Assembly (NCBI GenBank): GCA_023249105.1
Contig: JAHFDG010000029.1
Location: forward strand, 1 to 45,281
DNA: 45,281 nucleotides
DNA from: Candidatus Methanoperedens sp.
GTDB taxonomy: Archaea > Halobacteriota > Methanosarcinia > Methanosarcinales > Methanoperedenaceae
Direction: 5' to 3'
The notes beneath the pieces are model-generated. The model saw only the letters and a list, made by a program, of their open reading frames with translations. It did no database searches and had not been told where the DNA came from. Shown in pieces: positions 26,563 to 34,695 of this stretch. A program made the translations under genes and the position numbers. How positions within the stretch are numbered: position 1 is the stretch's first letter; each line of letters starts with the position of its first letter.

Positions 26563-29500
26563 ATTTCAATCCCTCTAAGGGCTGATTTTAACAATCTATC
26601 ACGCGGTTGATGACAATTGCAGCCCCGATTTCAATCCCTCTAAGGGCTGATTTTAACACATTTTCGATATGTCACCTGACCGAGATACACAAGATTTCAA
26701 TCCCTCTAAGGGCTGATTTTAACCTCTTACCTTTAATTGACGTACCTACAATCATATCAATTTCAATCCCTCTAAGGGCTGATTTTAACCCGGAAAAAGC
26801 CTGTCTTTTTTGTTGAGAGCCGCATATTTCAATCCCTCTAAGGGCTGATTTTAACAGGTAAGGTGCTGGCAGCTGCAAGCATAGGAGCTGTGTTTCAATC
26901 CCTCTAAGGGCTGATTTTAACTCTTCTTGAACTTTTCTTTTATCACCGCAGTTCTTGGTTTCAATCCCTCTAAGGGCTGATTTTAACATAATGTTTCTCA
27001 AGTTTCTTTTCGTATTCAAACTTGTTTCAATCCCTCTAAGGGCTGATTTTAACACGCAGCGCACCGTATCAATTATAGCGCGAAAAGGTGTTTCAATCCC
27101 TCTAAGGGCTGATTTTAACGAGCATAGAATCATAGAAAAGTTAGTCCTTGCTATTGTTTCAATCCCTCTAAGGGCTGATTTTAACGTACTTGGAACTTTT
27201 TCACTTGCACTAGCAAAAGAAGTTTCAATCCCTCTAAGGGCTGATTTTAACTCCTCATGCTATTCGACACGATTATAGCCCTCATTAGTTTCAATCCCTC
27301 TAAGGGCTGATTTTAACATCGTCTAATCAATCCTTGCATTCCGTTCCTTTTAGGTTTCAATCCCTCTAAGGGCTGATTTTAACAGGCATACAAATCGGGA
27401 TTTGAGCAAGGGTTACTTCTGTTTCAATCCCTCTAAGGGCTGATTTTAACATACAATTATCTAAAATGTATATGAATCCTAAGCAAGTTTCAATCCCTCT
27501 AAGGGCTGATTTTAACTTCAATATTATCGTTCATCAAAGATTCATCTACAACGTTTCAATCCCTCTAAGGGCTGATTTTAACCACAGCCAAACTTCTTGC
27601 AGTAGATTATGGTTTGCAGTTTCAATCCCTCTAAGGGCTGATTTTAACCAGGTGGACAGGCAAAAGTTAGTTGACTCTATATATTGTTTCAATCCCTCTA
27701 AGGGCTGATTTTAACCGCCAGCAACCAGTGATAATATCTTCGTTGATAACTGTTTCAATCCCTCTAAGGGCTGATTTTAACTTCCCAGTATTGCCGGGGA
27801 ATTACACTTCAGATATTGTTTCAATCCCTCTAAGGGCTGATTTTAACCGGGCTTGACACTGCGATGAGAATCGCGCAGATAAGTTTCAATCCCTCTAAGG
27901 GCTGATTTTAACACTTCCGCCCAATGGTTGTAGTGATTTTCTCTTTCCCGTTTCAATCCCTCTAAGGGCTGATTTTAACGTATATAAAAAAAGAAATATA
28001 TTAAGAGGTAAAAATTGTTTCAATCCCTCTAAGGGCTGATTTTAACCAACTTAGGCACGCTTCTTATTGAACTCAAAACAGTGTTTCAATCCCTCTAAGG
28101 GCTGATTTTAACGTTTGATTAATATAACTTCCGCTTGCTGTTATCACTGTTTCAATCCCTCTAAGGGCTGATTTTAACATATTCTGGCGATAATAAACCC
28201 AGTGTTGTATAAATGTTTCAATCCCTCTAAGGGCTGATTTTAACACCCCATATATTCATATTAAAAGGGTTTCCTGCCTTGTTTCAATCCCTCTAAGGGC
28301 TGATTTTAACATTAAGGGTTCTACGGCATTGGTGTCTGGATTTACATGTTTCAATCCCTCTAAGGGCTGATTTTAACGAGCATTTCGGAGGTTTTCTGTT
28401 CAACACTTCCATGGTTTCAATCCCTCTAAGGGCTGATTTTAACGAACTATTTCCATGCCTCGACGACCCGAGAGTAGAAGTTTCAATCCCTCTAAGGGCT
28501 GATTTTAACGAGCGCAGGCATACGGAATATACCGACCATGCCAGCGTTTCAATCCCTCTAAGGGCTGATTTTAACAGGAAAATTACCCATTGTTCTGCCT
28601 GTAGCTAAAATGTTTCAATCCCTCTAAGGGCTGATTTTAACTCTCGCAATTTTTGGGACTGTGTTTGGTTACATAGCGTTTCAATCCCTCTAAGGGCTGA
28701 TTTTAACGATGTAAAATGAACTTTGGTGGAATGTCAACGCCACTGTTTCAATCCCTCTAAGGGCTGATTTTAACGTGACTACCTTAACGTTTCTTAATGG
28801 TTGCTTAAGTGTTTCAATCCCTCTAAGGGCTGATTTTAACATACAATAGCGATAACTATATAAGGATACATGATAAGTTTCAATCCCTCTAAGGGCTGAT
28901 TTTAACCAGTTTTTGCGCTTCAAGGACTGACATAAGTAAACCGTTTCAATCCCTCTAAGGGCTGATTTTAACCCTTTGATATTCGCTCATCATCAACCTC
29001 TTTTTCAACGTTTCAATCCCTCTAAGGGCTGATTTTAACAATTATTTCTGGAATGGTACAAAACAATTCGTAGCTAGTTTCAATCCCTCTAAGGGCTGAT
29101 TTTAACATGTAGCCATTCAGGGTCCAGCGACCGCAATAATCTGTTTCAATCCCTCTAAGGGCTGATTTTAACCATGGGCAACGATTGACCTGAGTGCTAT
29201 TGTTACCAGGTTTCAATCCCTCTAAGGGCTGATTTTAACTTTTTCGATGTCCTCTGTTTTCATGATGCCTCCTACGTTTCAATCCCTCTAAGGGCTGATT
29301 TTAACAATAGAATCCAAGCCCCTGATATCGTATATTGCTCTGTTTCAATCCCTCTAAGGGCTGATTTTAACCTATGAAAATGAAAACGGGAAAATAACTA
29401 TGTGGTCGTTTCAATCCCTCTAAGGGCTGATTTTAACTCCCGGGGCTTTAACTGCCTGTGTGGTTCCTTCGTCAGTTTCAATCCCTCTAAGGGCTGATTT

Positions 29501-30900
29501 TAACGGGGATTGGTTTATTCATTCCGGTGGGTTTTATTTTGTTTCAATCCCTCTAAGGGCTGATTTTAACAAGGAGATTTTGTCGGCAAATATGCCGTGC
29601 TTCTTGGTTTCAATCCCTCTAAGGGCTGATTTTAACTGCGCATTCAGTTCACCTTCGGATCCATGAGCTCATGTTTCAATCCCTCTAAGGGCTGATTTTA
29701 ACTATTCCTGCCCTTCTTTCCTGAGTTTGATGGGTCGAGTTTCAATCCCTCTAAGGGCTGATTTTAACCATACAAAGATTATCTCGCAGGGTATATATAT
29801 TTGAGTTTCAATCCCTCTAAGGGCTGATTTTAACCAATGAAATGTATATCCCGCTGCTTAAAAATATCATACGTTTCAATCCCTCTAAGGGCTGATTTTA
29901 ACAAATTGACCTGGTAATTGTCAATCGAATAGATCGCCGTTTCAATCCCTCTAAGGGCTGATTTTAACCTGTTAGGAGTGATTTTCATGTGTCGACACTT
30001 TCTGCGTTTCAATCCCTCTAAGGGCTGATTTTAACAAGATAGTAGATTTCCTAGTGGAGAAAAAGACGCCCGTTTCAATCCCTCTAAGGGCTGATTTTAA
30101 CCCGTTGCTGTCAAAATAAGGGCTGTTCTTGATGTAGTGTTTCAATCCCTCTAAGGGCTGATTTTAACGCATACATATATACGTTTTGGTACGATAGTAC
30201 AAACAAGTTTCAATCCCTCTAAGGGCTGATTTTAACCTGATGCTCTATGCCGGCGTCGTCTATGACCTTCGTCGTTTCAATCCCTCTAAGGGCTGATTTT
30301 AACTGTAACAACAGGCGAGGCAATCATGAGAACCGTCATGTTTCAATCCCTCTAAGGGCTGATTTTAACCGCTAACTGCATCGAGCTAAGGACCTTCTCA
30401 AAAGCAGTTTCAATCCCTCTAAGGGCTGATTTTAACGAAAGACATACATACATCGGTATCACATGTAAAAATGTTTCAATCCCTCTAAGGGCTGATTTTA
30501 ACGCGGAGTTAGGATATTCCGTGGGAGACGTCATTAAGGTTTCAATCCCTCTAAGGGCTGATTTTAACCTTTGGTGGGATGGCAGCGGTAGGCGGGTTCT
30601 TCGCAGTTTCAATCCCTCTAAGGGCTGATTTTAACATATGAGGGCGGGGTAACATACTCAACAACATACGACGTTTCAATCCCTCTAAGGGCTGATTTTA
30701 ACATTTAAACGAAGGCTGACATAACTAAACTGTCTGTTGTTTCAATCCCTCTAAGGGCTGATTTTAACGAAAGACATACATACATCGGTATCACATGTAA
30801 AAATGTTTCAATCCCTCTAAGGGCTGATTTTAACTTAACTTTCAAATATTAGAACAGGAGGCTCAAAAATGTTTCAATCCCTCTAAGGGCTGATTTTAAC
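26563..30900 (-). CRISPR. CRISPR array, 66 repeats of 30 bp, 65 spacers
   Basis: I counted 66 repeat starts. On the plus strand each repeat reads GTTTCAATCCCTCTAAGGG and ends GATTTTAAC. Spacers are 35-37 bp, so the period is about 66 bp. In the minus sense the repeat starts GTTAAAATCAGCCC and ends with the ATTGAAAC handle typical of crRNA, so transcription is leftward and the leader lies at 30901-31095. The five distal repeats (26563, 26628, 26694, 26760, 26826) all have A instead of G at their plus-strand first base, as expected for an old distal end; the rest appear invariant. Spacers at 30437-30472 and 30769-30804 are identical. The cas genes next to it indicate type I-B. Confidence 0.99.
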
Positions 30901-31095
30901 CAAGCTTTTTTCGGCCGTTTTTACGGTGGAATTAGTTTAGATAAATAGACAGTTTTTCAGATATTGTCTATTGATTTTCTCTCAAATCTAAATAGAACTC
31001 ATACCACAAAAACCTTTGTAAAAATAAGATTTTGAGTCGTGCATCTCAGGTTTTGTATTTCCTTTATAAAGATCCACGACTTTAAACCATCGACA
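30901..31095 (-). promoter_or_regulatory. CRISPR leader
   Basis: This AT-rich, gene-free stretch lies between the newest repeat and cas2. Near the array an inverted repeat AATAGACA/TGTCTATT (30944-30951 and 30965-30972) could guide spacer integration. The minus strand has ATTTATCTAA about 40 bp from the first repeat, a plausible TATA box. Farther out AGTCGTG/CACGACT (31035-31041 and 31075-31081) brackets TTTATAAA. Confidence 0.75.
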
Positions 31096-31371
31096 TCAGA
31101 TTATTGTTGTGATCTCAGCCTTCTTAGTACCTATTTCATCAATAGCGAGATACTTCCGGTCTCTCGACTTATAACATATAACATTATCCTGGGATTCATC
31201 GATCACATCCCTGAGACCATTCATTATCTTCATGTATTCAGGCTCTGTAAGCTCACCTTCCAGCACACTATTCTGCACCCAGTTAAGATACTGCTTCAGG
31301 TAAACCCTTACCTTATTCACCCTCTCCACCCCAACATCATAAACAATTATTACGTACAGGATTACCACCAC
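31096..31371 (-). CDS. cas2: Cas2, adaptation endonuclease-fold protein
   Basis: This is a 91-residue protein of the usual Cas2 size. It opens [20 protein letters not shown], with the conserved Asp of strand 1 in YDV, followed by [20 protein letters not shown]. Cas2 dimers bridge two Cas1 dimers to insert new spacers. A GTG start overlaps the end of cas1 by 10 bp. The stop is just before the leader. Confidence 0.95.
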   Translation of the reverse strand: MVVILYVIIVYDVGVERVNKVRVYLKQYLNWVQNSVLEGELTEPEYMKIMNGLRDVIDESQDNVICYKSRDRKYLAIDEIGTKKAEITTII

Positions 31372-32351
31372 ATAACAAGTGGCTTGTAATCCTTTTCACC
31401 GAGGCAGTGCTTCACAAGTTTATACAATTCAAGTCGTATGAGCCGCTTGAAAGAAACATTTTGATCCAATCCCCTGTGTTTAATGGTCGTGGAAAGTTTA
31501 TCATTATACTCACTCAGGAACAGTTTTTTCCCTTTATCGCTCAGCAGCATATCCCCGATCTCTCCCCTGAAACAATCATCATCAAGCATGTTCTTGTTCA
31601 CGAGCTTCAGGATTATCCTGTCGATAATAATGGGTTTGAATATCTCGCTCACATCAAGGGCAAGCGAGAATCTCCGTTCAAAAGGCTCATGGAGGAAAGA
31701 AATTGTTGGATTGAGCTGGGTATTGTATATTTCCGAAAGAGTTGTCGTGTACATAAGTGAATTCCCGAAGCTAATGAGCGTGTTCATCCTGTTCGCCGGC
31801 GGCATCCTTGATCTTTTGATTATCCTGTAATTCTCAGGGAATATCTCATCAAGCGCCGTATAATAAAGGTTCCTTATCCGCCCTTCCACATTCATAACTT
31901 CGGGGATAGTTGCTGTCCCCGGCAATCTTGCGATCTCGGATTCGATCCCGCCGATATGCGTTTCCAGGCTTTTCATCTCACGCGCGTAATAGTTAAGGTT
32001 TCGAAGGATATTTCCGCATGCGCCTTCCACAAAGGATTTCGCAAGGATCAGCCTCTTTGCGCTGTCAAGATAATTCGATGCCTGCTTCACTGTCAGGTCA
32101 CCGCTTATCAGGGTTTCGCGCGGATAGAAAGACCCTTCATAAAAGCCATAATAATTGAAGAAATGTATCGGTATCCCGCTCTTTGCAAGGTAATCCACTA
32201 CACCAGAGGAAAAACTTAGCCTTCCGTATGCGTAAATTGAATATATCTTATTTACCGGAAGGGCGCGTTTTGTGTTTTCGTTCTCGAAGTATACGGTATT
32301 TTCATGCCTTGTAAGCCCGCCGTCCTGGGTAATATAGTAATCTTCCTTCAT
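31362..32351 (-). CDS. cas1: Cas1, CRISPR integrase
   Basis: This 329-residue integrase fits subtype I-B. The metal-binding residues are visible: E156 in NVEGRIR, H221 in SFLHEPF and D233/E236 in [11 protein letters not shown]. The N-terminal beta domain has [11 protein letters not shown] and [10 protein letters not shown]. It overlaps cas4 by 4 bp and cas2 by 10 bp, so the three are one adaptation operon. Confidence 0.97.
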   Translation of the reverse strand: MKEDYYITQDGGLTRHENTVYFENENTKRALPVNKIYSIYAYGRLSFSSGVVDYLAKSGIPIHFFNYYGFYEGSFYPRETLISGDLTVKQASNYLDSAKRLILAKSFVEGACGNILRNLNYYAREMKSLETHIGGIESEIARLPGTATIPEVMNVEGRIRNLYYTALDEIFPENYRIIKRSRMPPANRMNTLISFGNSLMYTTTLSEIYNTQLNPTISFLHEPFERRFSLALDVSEIFKPIIIDRIILKLVNKNMLDDDCFRGEIGDMLLSDKGKKLFLSEYNDKLSTTIKHRGLDQNVSFKRLIRLELYKLVKHCLGEKDYKPLVMWW

Positions 32352-32914
32352 GTTTCATCTCCATAGCAGAACTCAAAGTAAGCGCACTTCGGGCATATTT
32401 TGATCCTTTTGGGTGAGGGCATCCTTCCCATTGCGATCTTCCTGATATCATTTATCACATTTTCCATATCAGATTCATCCTTTTCAAGGAGAGTTATCTC
32501 TTCTTTCTTGCTAACGAGAGGATAATTTATCTCTCCCGAGGCCTGGATGCCTTTTGATTTGAGGTAATACAGGTAATATAGCATTTGCCAGCGATGCGCC
32601 TCTTCCATGCTTTTTGTCTTTTTGATTTCATGGAGAACGATGGTATCTCCCTTCCTGATGAAATCGATGCTTATCGTCTGGTCGATGGTGATCTCTTTTG
32701 AGTCGCGCTTATAGCGGTCTTCATGCAGTTGTTTTCCGATATTCACATTGTCATGCTCTTTCTCAAGTGTGATGTTGTGCGAGAACAGCCAGAGTTTTGT
32801 ATGGCAGATGAAATAGTACGTTACCTTAACGCCAGTGATGCGCATGGCTCCGGTGATTATGTCCACAGGTTGCGTTTTTTCTTCTTCTTTCAATGCTAAG
32901 TTTGATATGACCAT
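32348..32914 (-). CDS. cas4: Cas4, Fe-S nuclease of spacer adaptation
   Basis: This is a 188-residue RecB-like protein. Cys37 (FICHTK) plus C174, C177 and C183 ([10 protein letters not shown]) supply the four ligands of the iron-sulphur cluster. The nuclease motif is in [15 protein letters not shown] (E-x-K type), followed by [14 protein letters not shown], the QxxxY helix. Cas4 trims prespacers and selects those with a correct PAM. It starts after a GGAG motif and is separated from cas3 by the toxin-antitoxin insertion on the right. Confidence 0.95.
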   Translation of the reverse strand: MVISNLALKEEEKTQPVDIITGAMRITGVKVTYYFICHTKLWLFSHNITLEKEHDNVNIGKQLHEDRYKRDSKEITIDQTISIDFIRKGDTIVLHEIKKTKSMEEAHRWQMLYYLYYLKSKGIQASGEINYPLVSKKEEITLLEKDESDMENVINDIRKIAMGRMPSPKRIKICPKCAYFEFCYGDET

Positions 32915-32979
32915 CCTGCTCCAGTATATTCATATTATCTTTACAAATATTAATAATGTTTTGCTGTATCAGAATAAGA

Positions 32980-33056
32980 GACGCGCAGTGTCCGCAACGA
33001 CTGCGCGGCGGGGAGCGCGGGCAGGAAGGGGCGGCGCTTTTTTGGTTTATGCGGTG
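32980..33056 (+). repeat. Partial GC-rich repeat unit
   Basis: CGCAGTGTCCGCAACGACTG and the following GCGCGGCGGGGAGCGCGGGC resemble the end of the units at 33180-33250, 34300-34390 and 34550-34580. It is the leftmost trace of the repeat block that interrupts the cas operon. Confidence 0.5.
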
Positions 33057-33236
33057 AAATTTTTATAAACACTTATCAATAATTTTCCGGCGCTTCTGTG
33101 GAAAACGAAACCGCAGATGAACACGGATGAACGCAGATTGGATGCATGGGATTATTTTGCGCTCGTCCGCCTCTTTATGCCGCGGCGCCGTCCGGGATAT
33201 GCGAGGGGCGCAGAGTCTGCAAAGGCTGCGCGGCGG
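33057..33236 (+). repeat. 180-bp direct repeat, copy 1 (left of TA module)
   Basis: It runs from AAATTTTTATAAAC through TTTTCCGGCGCTTCTG, AACGAAACCGCAGATGAAC, GGATGCATGGGATTAT and CCGCGGCGCCGTCCGGGA to GGCTGCGCGGCG. Copies 2 and 3 lie right of the toxin-antitoxin pair in the same orientation. Several long open frames here are artefacts of high GC. Confidence 0.85.
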
Positions 33237-33354
33237 CAGTCACATATTCGCGGGGAGGAGGAATGGATGCGGCGGGGGCGGAATCTTATTATTGTGGCGG
33301 TTGAAAGATCCGGGTATGCAAATGCTTATAATAAAAGAACTAAAATTAGTTATT

Positions 33355-33654
33355 ATGACAGTAGCTGCAAAAACCATCAAAACAGAGATACAATTACCTG
33401 TTGATATTTTATATTCACTTGGTATCGATAAAACTCGTATTGAATATTTTGTGAAGAAGAATTTCCTGCTGGAACTTTACAGGGAAGGGAGGATATCTCT
33501 TGCTAAAATGGCGGCTTTGCTTGGAGTGAGTCGAACTGAGATGCTGGGAATCATGAAAGATTCTAATATCCCTTTAAACTATGGTGTTTCGGAACTCAAT
33601 GAAGATATTGAAACAGCGAAAAGACTGGGAATATTGAATGAAAGTAGTAAGTAA
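33355..33654 (+). CDS. UPF0175-family antitoxin
   Basis: From ATG 33355 the protein has 99 residues. Longer frames run back into the GC-rich repeat and are not believable. It carries TIKTEIQLPVDILYSLGID, then YREGRISLAKMAALLGVSRT, the helix-turn-helix of UPF0175 proteins that accompany DUF3368 toxins. Its last 17 bp overlap the toxin start, so the two are coupled. It probably binds the toxin and controls the pair. It lies on the strand opposite to the cas genes. Confidence 0.8.
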   Translation: MTVAAKTIKTEIQLPVDILYSLGIDKTRIEYFVKKNFLLELYREGRISLAKMAALLGVSRTEMLGIMKDSNIPLNYGVSELNEDIETAKRLGILNESSK

Positions 33655-34102
33655 TTCTTCCCCTCTTATTTTCTTATCTGCTGTTGGCATGCTGGATTTG
33701 TTAGAAACTGAGTTCGGGGAAATCCTGGTGCCTGAAGCTGTATATGATGAGGTTACTTCAAATGAGCTTAAGGGCTCAAATGAGGTAAAGCATGCTGATT
33801 GGATCAAGGTTCTTCCTATAAAAAATATTGAGGCGCTTTCTTTTTTGCCAATTCTGGACAGGGGTGAAGAAGGGGCGATTGTTCTTGCTATTGAACTGGA
33901 TGCAGACCTTGTTTTGCTGGATGACCTTGCTGGAAGAAGGGCTGCCATGATGCAGGGACTTAATGTTATGGGAACTCTGGGGTTTTTGAAAGTGATGCAC
34001 CGCAAAGGGAGGATAAAAAATTTCAGGGATGTACTGGAGGGTCTTCAAAAGAATGGATTCTGGATGAATGCTGATATGTACAGGAGAATGCTGGAAGATT
34101 AG
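33638..34102 (+). CDS. DUF3368 PIN-like toxin
   Basis: This 154-residue PIN-superfamily protein begins VVSNSSPLIFLSAVGMLDLL, the DUF3368 form in which SNSSPLI replaces the usual DTN. ILVPEAVYDEV, LDRGEEGAIVLAIEL and ADLVLLDDLAGRRAA supply the remaining acidic residues. Such proteins are the probable ribonuclease toxins of UPF0175 pairs. It overlaps its antitoxin gene by 17 bp. The pair splits the cas operon and is flanked by direct repeats. Confidence 0.85.
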   Translation: MKVVSNSSPLIFLSAVGMLDLLETEFGEILVPEAVYDEVTSNELKGSNEVKHADWIKVLPIKNIEALSFLPILDRGEEGAIVLAIELDADLVLLDDLAGRRAAMMQGLNVMGTLGFLKVMHRKGRIKNFRDVLEGLQKNGFWMNADMYRRMLED

Positions 34103-34150
34103 GGGAAGGTGAAGAGCACCCTTTAACTCCCGGCGGCGCATTTATTGCAC

Positions 34151-34338
34151 AAAATTTTTTATAAATATATATAAATAAATTTCTGGCGCTGCTACGGAAA
34201 ACGGAACCGCAGATTAACGCGGATGAACGCAGATTTATTGCATCGGATTATATCGCGCTCATCCGCCTCTTTTTACCGCGGCGCCGTCCGGGAGATGGGT
34301 GGAGGCGCAGAGTACACGAAGATACGGCTGCGCGGCGG
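34151..34338 (+). repeat. 180-bp direct repeat, copy 2 (right of TA module)
   Basis: It has the same order of words as copy 1: AAAATTTTTTATAAATA, TTTCTGGCGCTGCTACGG, AACGGAACCGCAGATTAACG, TTGCATCGGATTATATCGCG, CCGCGGCGCCGTCCGGGAG, then GGCTGCGCGGCGG. Confidence 0.85.
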
Positions 34339-34400
34339 TGAGTGCGTATCGGCGGGGCGGGGAAGTGCAGGAGGGGGCGGCGCTCATGGCGATATTTCCG

Positions 34401-34580
34401 GTAAAATTTTATAAATAACAATCAATAAATTTCCGGCGCTTCTGCGAAAAACGAAACCGCAGATGAACGCGGATGGACACAGATTAGATGCATCGGATTA
34501 TATCGCACTCACCGCCTCTTTTTACCGCGGCGCCGTCCGAGAGATGCGGGGGGCGCAGAGTCCGCAAAGGCGGCGCAGTG
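34401..34580 (+). repeat. 180-bp direct repeat, copy 3
   Basis: It follows copy 2 after 62 bp, with GTAAAATTTTATAAATAAC, TTTCCGGCGCTTCTGCG, AACGAAACCGCAGATGAACG, CATCGGATTATATCGCAC, CCGCGGCGCCGTCCGAGAG and CCGCAAAGGCGGCGCAG. No gene is seen between 34103 and 34695. Confidence 0.85.
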
Positions 34581-34695
34581 GAGAGAGAGAAAATGGGCGG
34601 GGAACAGGACATGATCATACTTGTTGCGCCCTGTAAAGGGATAGTCAGGGGTACTCAGTTGATTCCAATGGAATCTTATAAATACATACAATATA

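Noticed and set aside
26607-30612. Open frames coding repeated SIPLRADFN or LKSALRGIET peptides
   Set aside because: They are translations of the CRISPR repeat in different frames; the spacers supply the changing parts.
26563-30900. Self-targeting spacers against genes of this window
   Set aside because: By eye I saw no spacer matching outside the array; this was not an exhaustive search, and a BLASTN of spacers to the genome would decide it.
33127-33354. N-terminal extension of the UPF0175 antitoxin
   Set aside because: It runs through the GC-rich repeat; the family part starts at ATG 33355.
33117-33404. Long GC-rich frames in the repeat blocks at 33117-33404, 34223-34414 and 34488-34703
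   Set aside because: They follow the dispersed repeat, have no family likeness and differ in frame between copies.
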